This document shows positions 44,518-52,183 of a stretch of 64,000 nucleotides of DNA, piece after piece. Numbering within the stretch: the stretch's first letter is position 1; each line of letters starts with the position of its first letter. The stretch is from contig NZ_JAKCPW010000007.1 of NCBI RefSeq assembly GCF_021440085.1, positions 434,001-498,000 of the forward strand, given 5' to 3'. This DNA is from Dyadobacter sp. CY261 (lineage in GTDB: Bacteria > Bacteroidota > Bacteroidia > Cytophagales > Spirosomataceae). Made by a program: the position numbers and the translations under genes. The notes beneath the pieces were generated by a model, which was not told the origin of the DNA, searched no databases, and saw only the letters and a program-made list of their open reading frames with translations.

Positions 44518-44955
44518 ATGACTTTGAATGAAATCAGGACCGAACTGGTTCAGAAAACCGAGCGTAAAATCCAGGAAATGAAAGCAAGAAGCATTATTCT
44601 GCCCGAGCGACGGGCCGATATGTGCGAGCTTTGCGATATGCTCTCGCAAGAAATCTACGACTTTGCAGTCAACACCACCATTCAGATCGCCGACCGCAAT
44701 CATCTCCGCAGGCCGGTATCTTCCGTGCTTGACGAACTGCACGAAGACATTTGTGCGCTCACCAACGGGGCTCTCGATATTATCGTTTCGGTCTCGAATA
44801 TGCACGGTTCCGGTAAAGGCAACCCGGTAAAGCCTGATCGCCAACGACGAAGCCTTTTCTACATGTATCCCCTGGCCAGAATATCCGGCCAACTGCAGTC
44901 CTTTTTTAGCAGGATCAGCGGAAGGCAGGAAATCGGCCAGGTGACCTGCTGCTAA
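44518..44955 (+). CDS. Hypothetical protein
   Basis: Not recognised. The product has 145 residues, is predicted largely helical and has no signal peptide. Its N-terminal half is a helical stretch with two Cys in a CELCDML pattern, and a C-terminal basic tail ends in CC. The frame is open and the start ATG is well placed. It is convergent with the permease gene at 44983 with 27 bp between the stops. It could be a real small cytosolic protein, but no neighbour suggests a role. Confidence 0.5.
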   Translation: MTLNEIRTELVQKTERKIQEMKARSIILPERRADMCELCDMLSQEIYDFAVNTTIQIADRNHLRRPVSSVLDELHEDICALTNGALDIIVSVSNMHGSGKGNPVKPDRQRRSLFYMYPLARISGQLQSFFSRISGRQEIGQVTCC

Positions 44956-44982
44956 CAGGCATTCCTGCGGACGCGACAAACG

Positions 44983-47379
44983 TCATTGCGTCCGCAGGTG
45001 CTGCACCGGGTTGGCGGTAGATGCTTTCAATGCATGGGCGAGGACTGTCGCGGCTGTGATTGCGGCCGTGGCAACGATCGTCGCCAGCAATAGCCAGCCG
45101 TTCACTTCGATCCGGTGCGTGTATTGTTGCAGCCAGCTGGATGTCAGCCACCATCCCAGCGGGGCGGCGAAAAGAAACCCTATGATAAGCAGGCGACTGA
45201 ATTCGCTGCCGAAGACCCACAACAATTGTTCGGTCCGTGCACCGAGGATCCGGCGAATACCGATTTCTTTTGCGCGGCCTGCCGCCATAAATGTCACCAG
45301 ACCATACAATCCCAGGCAATTCATAGCGATGGCAATGAATGCGAAAATTTGGACGAACCCGGCCAGCAGACGCTCCATTTCGGTGAATGAGTTCAGGAGA
45401 TCATTGACGGTGCCCGCCTGGTAGGTTTGGTCAGGCAAGGAGGAATCCCAGATTGCCTGTACTGCTTTTTGTGTGGTCTCCGATTGCTTTTCCGTGATGG
45501 TCAGTACGGCCATGGTCGTGTGCTTCAAGTCGTGAATGAGTGTGACTGGCACAATAGGCTGGTGCAGGTTACCGCTCCTGAAATCCTTCACAACGCCTAC
45601 GATGGTCCGCTCTGCATCTTTGATCCGCATCCGTTTTCCCAACACGTCGCCCGGCTGTTTGATTCCCAGCCTGTTTACCAACGTCTCGTTGATGAGCACC
45701 TCGCTGCCCGTGGTGTCGGCGGCGGTGAAGTTCCGGCCTGCCAGGAGCGTAAGCCCGAAGGAATCCGTGTAATGTTCGTCCACGGCCCTGAAAGACGTTT
45801 CAAAAGCCTCCGGCTCGGTAGCGGTGTGAAAGCTGAAAGGGGTGGGGCGGTTGTAAGGAGAAGCCGGCGGGTCGCTCGCATAGCTAACCGACTCGACGCC
45901 CGGAATACCCAGCCACTTGTCTTTCAGTTGGGCATAGGGGACGGTTTGCTGCGGAAGCCAGATAGTCATCCTGTTATCATGGCTAAAACCCCAGTTAACC
46001 TGCTGCATATGCCGTAGCTGTGCCGTGATAACGAGCACGATGATCAGGAAAAGTTGCGTGAGCAAAAACTGGCCGGTAATAAGCGTTCTCCTGATGGTGA
46101 AACCGCCTGTTGCACGGGTCAGGCGGCCGGTCAATGCCTCGGTAGGGTTGAAACCGGACAGGACCCAGGCCGGATACAGGCCAGCCGTTAAAACCACACC
46201 TATTACCAATGGGATAAACCATGCCAGTGCACTGGGTTTGACCAGGTCGAGAATCGAGATCGAAGGATCCAGCATTTCGACCTGCCCCGCCAATGTGCCG
46301 TTTACCAGCGGCATAGCCAACTGAGCGACCACCAGGGCCATGCCTACGGCCAGAGTCGTGAGGATGGCCGTTTCCAGCAGAAACTGTTTCAGTAATTGCG
46401 CCCGGTTGCTTCCAACCGCTTTACGCACACCCACTTCGCGTGCGCGCTGCAAAGCCTGTGCGGTGGCAAGATTGATATAATTGATACAGGAAGCAGCGAC
46501 AAGTAGCAGGCCAACCGCAATTAGCGCATACAGCACTGGCCGCGGGGCCATGCCGCTACGTTCGTGGTTCAGTTCGGCGAGCGGAAGGACCTGGTAGGCA
46601 TAATGCGAAGTCTCGGCAGGAGGTAAGTATTTTTCCCGAAGAACTTCGAGGGCACCGGTCAGACGGTCGGTCGAGATGCCTTCCCGCAACCGTACGAAAC
46701 ACATGCTTTGAAGCCCTTGCCAGTCCTGCATCGCCGCTGGTGATTCCAGTCCTGGAATGGTGGCGTAGGATATAAGCCCGTCGTAGCGGAGCTGTGTGTT
46801 GGGTGGCGGGTTTTTGATAATGCCGGTAACTGTGAGATCCACCCTGTTGTCGAGCCGCAGCGTACGACCGAGTGGAAGCTTTGTGTTGAAATATTTTTCC
46901 GCATAACGTTCGCTGAGCACGATGTTGTTAGGCGCAGCCAGGGCGGTGGAGCGGTCACCGCCGACCCATTCTACCGTGAACATATCGAAGTACTGTGGTT
47001 CGGTGAAGCATATGTTGCGCGCCTCGTTGAACTTCTTCGCCCAGCCGCCCTTTCCGTCGGGAATGCTGACGGTACGACCAAACAGCGTTTCCAGTCTCAC
47101 CGCATTGTCGACAAACGGATAACTCTGGCGTAGCACTTCGGCCATGGGACGGGGTGCTGCGTCGGTTTCCATGATCGCTTCGCGTTTAATGTCAGTCACA
47201 ATCCAATATGCCCGCTCCATATGCGGATGATGCCGGTCGAATGTCAGCATATAGTTGACCACCAGGAAGATGACCAGTCCGCTGGCGAAACCGATACTCA
47301 GATTTGTAACCCGGATCAGGTTGGTTTGCCTTTCTTGCCAGATTCTCCGCCAGGCAAATGAAAAGTAGTGTGAAAGCAT
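44983..47379 (-). CDS. ABC-type permease, FtsX/MacB family (two modules)
   Basis: Inner-membrane permease of 798 residues starting MLSHYFSFAWRRIWQERQTN. First TM helix near 21-43, a periplasmic MacB_PCD core to about 260, an FtsX block with ALQRAREVGVRKAVGSNRAQ, a second core at about 430-630 and a last FtsX block with AAGRAKEIGIRRILGARTEQ. It lacks a prefix domain and a regulatory gene. Divergent from the sulfatase gene; the 217-bp gap between the two should hold both promoters. Function unknown, as with the other two permeases in this window. Confidence 0.88.
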   Translation of the reverse strand: MLSHYFSFAWRRIWQERQTNLIRVTNLSIGFASGLVIFLVVNYMLTFDRHHPHMERAYWIVTDIKREAIMETDAAPRPMAEVLRQSYPFVDNAVRLETLFGRTVSIPDGKGGWAKKFNEARNICFTEPQYFDMFTVEWVGGDRSTALAAPNNIVLSERYAEKYFNTKLPLGRTLRLDNRVDLTVTGIIKNPPPNTQLRYDGLISYATIPGLESPAAMQDWQGLQSMCFVRLREGISTDRLTGALEVLREKYLPPAETSHYAYQVLPLAELNHERSGMAPRPVLYALIAVGLLLVAASCINYINLATAQALQRAREVGVRKAVGSNRAQLLKQFLLETAILTTLAVGMALVVAQLAMPLVNGTLAGQVEMLDPSISILDLVKPSALAWFIPLVIGVVLTAGLYPAWVLSGFNPTEALTGRLTRATGGFTIRRTLITGQFLLTQLFLIIVLVITAQLRHMQQVNWGFSHDNRMTIWLPQQTVPYAQLKDKWLGIPGVESVSYASDPPASPYNRPTPFSFHTATEPEAFETSFRAVDEHYTDSFGLTLLAGRNFTAADTTGSEVLINETLVNRLGIKQPGDVLGKRMRIKDAERTIVGVVKDFRSGNLHQPIVPVTLIHDLKHTTMAVLTITEKQSETTQKAVQAIWDSSLPDQTYQAGTVNDLLNSFTEMERLLAGFVQIFAFIAIAMNCLGLYGLVTFMAAGRAKEIGIRRILGARTEQLLWVFGSEFSRLLIIGFLFAAPLGWWLTSSWLQQYTHRIEVNGWLLLATIVATAAITAATVLAHALKASTANPVQHLRTQ

Positions 47380-47552
47380 AGCTGTATTTTTGCAAAGTTC
47401 GTTTTAGGTTAAAATACATTTATATATAATTATACTGTATATTAAATTAAAATTTCTATAAAAATTTGCTGACTTTACAAAAGGCCTGACGCAGGACGGC
47501 GAAATTTAATCCTCAATTCTATCGATTTACTATATTAGTGGACCAGTAAGGC

Positions 47553-47560
47553 TATTTTTG
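47553..47560 (+). promoter_or_regulatory. Candidate Bacteroidota -7 box for the sulfatase gene
   Basis: TATTTTTG fits TAnnTTTG exactly and is 36 bases upstream of the chosen ATG at 47597. The -33 TTTG element is not clear at the expected spacing, so confidence is modest. Confidence 0.4.
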
Positions 47561-47596
47561 AAACATACAAGCCTTCATGGCGCTATTTTATTTGCA

Positions 47597-49000
47597 ATGA
47601 AAAACCGTATAGGAGAAATTAAATGGCGCAGGCTTCTGCTGTGCATTGTGTTGTCTGTCAATATACTGCCTGTTTCCGCACAGCGCAGGAGTACAAAAGG
47701 GCCATCGCAGCCGAACATTATCGTGATACTGACGGACGACATGGGCTACGGCGATGTGGGTGCCTATGGAGGCAATTTCGTCCCGACGCCCAATATCGAC
47801 AGGCTGGCAGCCAACGGTTTGAAACTCACACAATATTACAGCGGCGCGCCTATCTGTTCACCTTCGCGGGCGAGCTTACTTACGGGCATGCAACCGGGGA
47901 AATGGAATTTCACTACTTTTCTGGACACCAAAAAGCATAACAAAGACGCCGGGCAGATCGACTACCTGGATACGCAAGCACCTTCCATTGCCTGGTTTTT
48001 CAAGAATTCGGGGTATGCAACCGGCCATTTCGGCAAATGGCATATGGGCGGCGGCAGGGACGTGACCAATGCGCCCGGATTCACTGAATATGGTTTCGAC
48101 GAGCACGCCAGCACCTACGAAAGCCCGCAACCCGACCCGGCGATTACAGCTACTAACTGGATCTGGTCTGAAAAAGACAGTATCAAAAGATGGGACCGGA
48201 GCAAATATTTTGTAGACAAAACGCTGGATTTTATGCAGCGACACAAAGGGCAGCCTTGTTTCATCAACCTCTGGCCCGACGACGTGCATACACCCTGGGT
48301 GCCGCGGGTAGAGACTGAGTACACGGGCAAGTTTCCGATGAAGCCTCAGGATGAAGCTGCATTCAAAAGTGTTTTGATAGAATATGACGTGCAGATCGGT
48401 AGGCTGCTCGACGGGCTGAGAGAACTTGGCCTGGCAGAAAATACGATCATTATCTTCACCAGTGATAATGGTGCGCTACCCACTTTTGGCGGACGGAGGA
48501 GTGGTGGACTAAGAGGTTCAAAACTCTCGCTTTACGAAGGCGGGATACGGATGCCATTCATCATCAGTTGGCCTGGCCACATTCCGGCCAACCGCACCGA
48601 TAACCGCTCGGAGGTGCATGCTACCGACCTTTTACCGACATTATCGAAGCTGGCCGACGTTAAAATTCCCGATGACTATGCTGGCGACGGTATCGATCGT
48701 TCAGGGGTGTTTCTGGGTAAATCCTCGCTGCGGAAAAAGGAAATGTTTTGGGAATATGGCCGGAACGACATCGCCTACAATTATCCGAAAGGCAACGACC
48801 GCAGCCCGCGCCTTGCCGTACGGTCGGGCGAGTGGAAGCTCCTGATGGACAGTGACGGCAGCAAGGTTGAACTGTACAACATCGTAAAAGACAAGGCCGA
48901 AACCAACAATCTTCAAAGCAACGAACCGAAAGTGGTTGGGGAACTGAGCGGCAAACTGCTTGCCTGGTGGAAATCGCTTCCCAAGCTGAATGCCGATTGA
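47597..49000 (+). CDS. Exported Cys-type sulfatase
   Basis: Type I sulfatase of 467 residues with a signal peptide (RRLLLCIVLSVNILPVSAQ). N-terminal metal site: IIVILTDDMGYGDVG; catalytic motif CxPxR as C87-S-P-S-R, whose Cys is converted to formylglycine by a radical SAM maturase; further active-site motif HFGKWHMGG and late IFTSDNGALP. Hydrolyses sulfate esters, probably on a glycan or arylsulfate in the periplasm. ATG 47597 is chosen because it opens the leader; an earlier TTG 47558 would add 13 residues. The maturase is not encoded in this window. The SDR gene follows after 130 bp. Confidence 0.9.
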   Translation: MKNRIGEIKWRRLLLCIVLSVNILPVSAQRRSTKGPSQPNIIVILTDDMGYGDVGAYGGNFVPTPNIDRLAANGLKLTQYYSGAPICSPSRASLLTGMQPGKWNFTTFLDTKKHNKDAGQIDYLDTQAPSIAWFFKNSGYATGHFGKWHMGGGRDVTNAPGFTEYGFDEHASTYESPQPDPAITATNWIWSEKDSIKRWDRSKYFVDKTLDFMQRHKGQPCFINLWPDDVHTPWVPRVETEYTGKFPMKPQDEAAFKSVLIEYDVQIGRLLDGLRELGLAENTIIIFTSDNGALPTFGGRRSGGLRGSKLSLYEGGIRMPFIISWPGHIPANRTDNRSEVHATDLLPTLSKLADVKIPDDYAGDGIDRSGVFLGKSSLRKKEMFWEYGRNDIAYNYPKGNDRSPRLAVRSGEWKLLMDSDGSKVELYNIVKDKAETNNLQSNEPKVVGELSGKLLAWWKSLPKLNAD

Positions 49001-49130
49001 TTGACCAATGAAAAGAAAAATATTGCTAGCCATTCTGAGAAATTTGCAACTCTTGCTGTAATCCTTGTACGTCGCGGGCGGGGCTCATCGGACACCTTTG
49101 TATTGTTATTTAACACGAAACAAAAAGACC

Positions 49131-49883
49131 ATGAACTCGCTCAAAAACAAAGTAGCCCTTATCACAGGATCAGCCAGAGGCCTCGGTAAAGCCATCGCAG
49201 AACGTTACGCAGCGCTCGGTGCCGACATTGTTATTAACTATTCACGCGACAAGGCATCGGCCGATGAAGTCGTAAGCAACATCACCGCGATGGGCGCACG
49301 GGTAATCGCCGTTCAGGCCGACGTCAGTAAAGTAGCCGATATTCAACGGCTCTTCGAAGAGGCCAAAAAAGCATTCGGCGAAATCGACATCGTGGTCGCT
49401 AATGCGGGGATTGAAATGGTGGAAACGCCGGTGACCCAGTTTACCGAAGAACAGTTCGATCATTTGTTTTCCATTAATACCAAGGGCGCGTATTTCACGA
49501 TGCAGCAGGCCGCTTTGAACGTCACGGATAATGGCCGCATCATTTACATCGCTTCCAGTACTACGGCGTTTCCTGTTCAGGGAATGGCGGTGTATGGAGG
49601 GAGCAAAACTACCCCGCGTTATCTGGTGGATGTTTTGTCCAAAGAAATTGGCCACCGCGGTGTGACTGTCAATTCCATCATTCCTTTTGCCGTAGATCAC
49701 TCGGGTATTTTTGCAGAAGAAGGCAGCTATCCCGAGCTGAGAAAATCCCTGCTCGACAGCTGTCCGATGGGCCGGCTTGCCGAAGTGGAAGATGTAGCCA
49801 ATGTAGCCGAATTCTTTGCCAGCGATCTCTCATCGTTCGTAAATGGCCAGCATTTGCTGGTCAACGGCGGGGCTAATCAGTAA
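49131..49883 (+). CDS. SDR-family oxidoreductase
   Basis: Classical short-chain dehydrogenase/reductase of 250 residues. TGSARGLGKAIAE is the Rossmann TGxxxGxG motif; NAG occurs in VVANAGIEM; the Ser-Tyr-Lys catalytic triad is visible in IIYIASSTT and VYGGSKTTPRYL. In the YxxxK motif the residue in the Tyr position is Tyr (VYGGSK). The C-terminus NGQHLLVNGGANQ resembles glucose-1-dehydrogenase-like reductases. Substrate unknown. The ATG at 49131 is the only start that gives the Rossmann fold near the N-terminus. It follows the sulfatase and is ended by a hairpin terminator. Confidence 0.88.
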   Translation: MNSLKNKVALITGSARGLGKAIAERYAALGADIVINYSRDKASADEVVSNITAMGARVIAVQADVSKVADIQRLFEEAKKAFGEIDIVVANAGIEMVETPVTQFTEEQFDHLFSINTKGAYFTMQQAALNVTDNGRIIYIASSTTAFPVQGMAVYGGSKTTPRYLVDVLSKEIGHRGVTVNSIIPFAVDHSGIFAEEGSYPELRKSLLDSCPMGRLAEVEDVANVAEFFASDLSSFVNGQHLLVNGGANQ

Positions 49884-49910
49884 GCTGTACTTTCCCCAGC
49901 ATTGTAGAAC

Positions 49911-49946
49911 AAAAGCCCCGGTTGCTTTTATATCCGGGGTTTCTTT
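49911..49946 (+). terminator. Rho-independent terminator after the SDR gene
   Basis: GCCCCGG (49915-49921) pairs with CCGGGG (49934-49939), with an AT-rich loop and a T-rich tail (TTTCTTT) immediately after. It lies about 30 bases beyond the SDR stop codon. Confidence 0.75.
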
Positions 49947-50116
49947 GTGCGTAAGGATGCGGTACCGGCCGGTGTCTGCAAGTGTTGCAGGGTAATCTCA
50001 AAGGCTTATTTATGGCATAGAATTTACCTAGTTGAGTAAATGGAAAGGCACAACGCGATTACTTTCCATGAATCAAACTTCAAACCCGCAACAGCCGGCC
50101 GCACCGGTGAACAGCA

Positions 50117-50554
50117 ATGGAGCAACTGATTTTTTTGGCAGAGGACGACCATGACGATGTTTACTTTTTTGAACACACACTAGCGGGCATTAAGGCCGAC
50201 TGCGCGTTCCGTGTTTTTGGGAATGGTCAGGAAGTGTTGGACGCGTTGAAAATAGCCGGTTCAAGGAAGCCTGATATGGTCTTCCTGGACATTAACATGC
50301 CGATTCTGACGGGCCTTGAATGCCTGATGAACATCCGCGAACATTTTTCCAAAGTCCTTCCGGTATTTCTGTTCTCGACAGACCAGGACAGCCTCACCGT
50401 GGAGCAGGCGCGCAAGCTGGGAGCCACGGGTTATCTGTCGAAACCAAGCTCGATGGACGAACTGAGCAACCTGCTGTCCAATGTGATGGCAATTGATTGG
50501 AGCGCGCGCTCTGAAAATGATTTTTACGTGCATTTACAGCTTGCTGATACCTGA
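50117..50554 (+). CDS. Single-domain response regulator
   Basis: Stand-alone receiver of 145 residues. Acidic pocket AEDDHDDVYF, phosphoacceptor in VFLDINMPILTG, Thr in LFSTDQD and Lys in YLSKPSSMDEL. It lacks an output domain. No kinase gene is directly next to it: the closest ones are at 5654 and 54505. The molybdenum hydroxylase genes start about 120 bases downstream but need not be related. Likely acts by protein contact. Confidence 0.85.
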   Translation: MEQLIFLAEDDHDDVYFFEHTLAGIKADCAFRVFGNGQEVLDALKIAGSRKPDMVFLDINMPILTGLECLMNIREHFSKVLPVFLFSTDQDSLTVEQARKLGATGYLSKPSSMDELSNLLSNVMAIDWSARSENDFYVHLQLADT

Positions 50555-50678
50555 TACGGGGGGACTCGAGAGGTCGGTAAATCGACGAACCGTGACCTGC
50601 CGACTGGCAAAGGCCGGAATGCGGTCTGCCGGGTGATGGCATAATCTTTGACTGGAAGCGGCAAATTTCCAAATGCTG

Positions 50679-51149
50679 ATGACGACAATCGTACTGAATG
50701 TAAATCAACGTCGGTATTCGCTCCAAGTGCTTCCCTGGGTTTCACTGCTGGATGCGTTGCGCGAGCGGCTGAAACTGACGGGTACCAAAAAAGGCTGCGA
50801 CCATGGTCAGTGCGGTGCCTGCACCGTGCTGTGCGACGGCAAACGTATCCTGAGCTGCCTGACGCTCGCTGTGATGAAGGATGGCTCGGACGTTACCACC
50901 ATCGAAGGCATTGCCAGTGGTGACGACCTGCATCCGCTGCAACAGGCATTTATCGAGCATGACGCATTTCAATGCGGCTATTGCACACCTGGGCAAATAT
51001 GCAGCGCCGTTGGTATGCTCAATGAAGGTAAAGCCCGGACGAGAGAGGACGTAAAGGAGCTGATGAGCGGCAATTTATGCCGCTGCGGTGCCAATACGGG
51101 GATCATAAACGCGATCATGGAAGTCAAGGAAGGAGGCGGCCTTGAATAA
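50679..51149 (+). CDS. Molybdenum hydroxylase 2Fe-2S subunit (PaoA-like)
   Basis: Small subunit of an aldehyde/xanthine oxidase-type enzyme, 156 residues. The first [2Fe-2S] cluster is held by C40, C45, C48 and C60 (KGCDHGQCGACT...SC) and the second by C99, C102, C134 and C136 (QCGYCTPG, LCRCGAN). E. coli PaoA carries a Tat signal peptide, but here the protein begins directly with the ferredoxin-like fold, so the complex is probably cytosolic. Start ATG 50679 or the neighbouring ATG 50673. Its stop overlaps the start of the FAD subunit by a few bases, typical of a single operon of three subunits. Confidence 0.9.
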   Translation: MTTIVLNVNQRRYSLQVLPWVSLLDALRERLKLTGTKKGCDHGQCGACTVLCDGKRILSCLTLAVMKDGSDVTTIEGIASGDDLHPLQQAFIEHDAFQCGYCTPGQICSAVGMLNEGKARTREDVKELMSGNLCRCGANTGIINAIMEVKEGGGLE

Positions 51150-52161
51150 TTTTGAATATAAACAAGCGACAGATGCTATCGACGCAACGGATGCCGTTGC
51201 CGCTTCGGAAGATGCCATGTTCATCGCCGGTGGTACCAATCTCGTAGATCTTTGGAAATATAATCTTGTCCATCCCAAATTGCTGGTCGATATCAATCAC
51301 CTGCACAATCACAAGCATATTACCGAACTGGAAAATGGCGGTCTGAGGCTGGGCGCGTTAGTCACGAATGCGGATACCGCCTATCACCCGTTGGTGGAGG
51401 AGCGCTATCCGCTGCTTTCCAAAGCCATTCTGGCCGGTGCGTCGCCACAAATCCGGAACATGGCCACGAACGGCGGTAACCTCCTGCAACGGACGCGATG
51501 CTATTATTTTTATGATCCCGATGTGCCTTGTAATAAGCGTGAGCCCGGTTCGGGCTGTCCGGCTATGGAGGGTTATAATCGCATTCACGCCATTCTGGGA
51601 GCCAGCGATCAATGCATCGCGGTTTTCCCTTCGGACATGTGCGTGGCGCTCGCCGCGCTGGGAGCGGTTGTGAATGTATCCGGCAATAACGGCGAACGAA
51701 GCATTCCCTTTACAGATTTCCACCGTCTACCGGGCGATGCACCTGATATCGATAACCATTTGCACCACGGCGACCTCATCACGTCAATTGACCTCCCTGT
51801 CAGAGGATTTGCACAAAACTATTCCTACCTCAAACTCCGGGACCGGCATTCTTACGCTTTTGCGCTGGTTTCTGTGGCTACTGCCTTGGAACTGGACGGC
51901 GGCATCATACGCGATGCGCGCCTCGCGCTGGGGGGCGTCGCACACAAGCCCTGGCGTATGCATGAGGCTGAATCTGTGCTGATCGGGAGAACGGCGGACG
52001 AAGCAACTTTTGCCGCGGCTGCGGAAGTGATACTGGCCGATGCAAAAGGATTTAAATACAACAATTTTAAAATAGAACTGGCCAGAAGGGCGATTATCCG
52101 CAATGGAATGATGGCCCTAAACCCCGAAACCCAGCTTCCGGGCGCGCAGCCATCGGCCTGA
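51142..52161 (+). CDS. Molybdenum hydroxylase FAD subunit (PaoB-like)
   Basis: FAD-binding subunit of 339 residues. FIAGGTNLVDLWK and NMATNGGNLLQRTRC are FAD-contact motifs of the CO/xanthine dehydrogenase medium-subunit family. The cysteines in RCYYFYDPDVPCNKREPGSG and the next residue match the extra [4Fe-4S] cluster loop seen in PaoB. C-terminal CO_deh_flav_C-like domain: RDARLALGGVAHKPWR. It begins with TTG 51142, overlapping the stop of the 2Fe-2S subunit gene, and is followed 22 bp later by the molybdopterin subunit. Confidence 0.9.
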   Translation: MNNFEYKQATDAIDATDAVAASEDAMFIAGGTNLVDLWKYNLVHPKLLVDINHLHNHKHITELENGGLRLGALVTNADTAYHPLVEERYPLLSKAILAGASPQIRNMATNGGNLLQRTRCYYFYDPDVPCNKREPGSGCPAMEGYNRIHAILGASDQCIAVFPSDMCVALAALGAVVNVSGNNGERSIPFTDFHRLPGDAPDIDNHLHHGDLITSIDLPVRGFAQNYSYLKLRDRHSYAFALVSVATALELDGGIIRDARLALGGVAHKPWRMHEAESVLIGRTADEATFAAAAEVILADAKGFKYNNFKIELARRAIIRNGMMALNPETQLPGAQPSA

Positions 52162-52183
52162 TTTTCATCAACATTCCGATATT

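Noticed and set aside
18975..47379. Three FtsX/MacB-type permeases considered as a novel ABC export system.
   Set aside because: Such ATPase-less permeases are common and scattered in Cytophagales; the copies here are far apart and not linked.
49001..49189. 62-codon open frame between sulfatase and SDR.
   Set aside because: It overlaps the SDR start in another frame and has no signal or family features.
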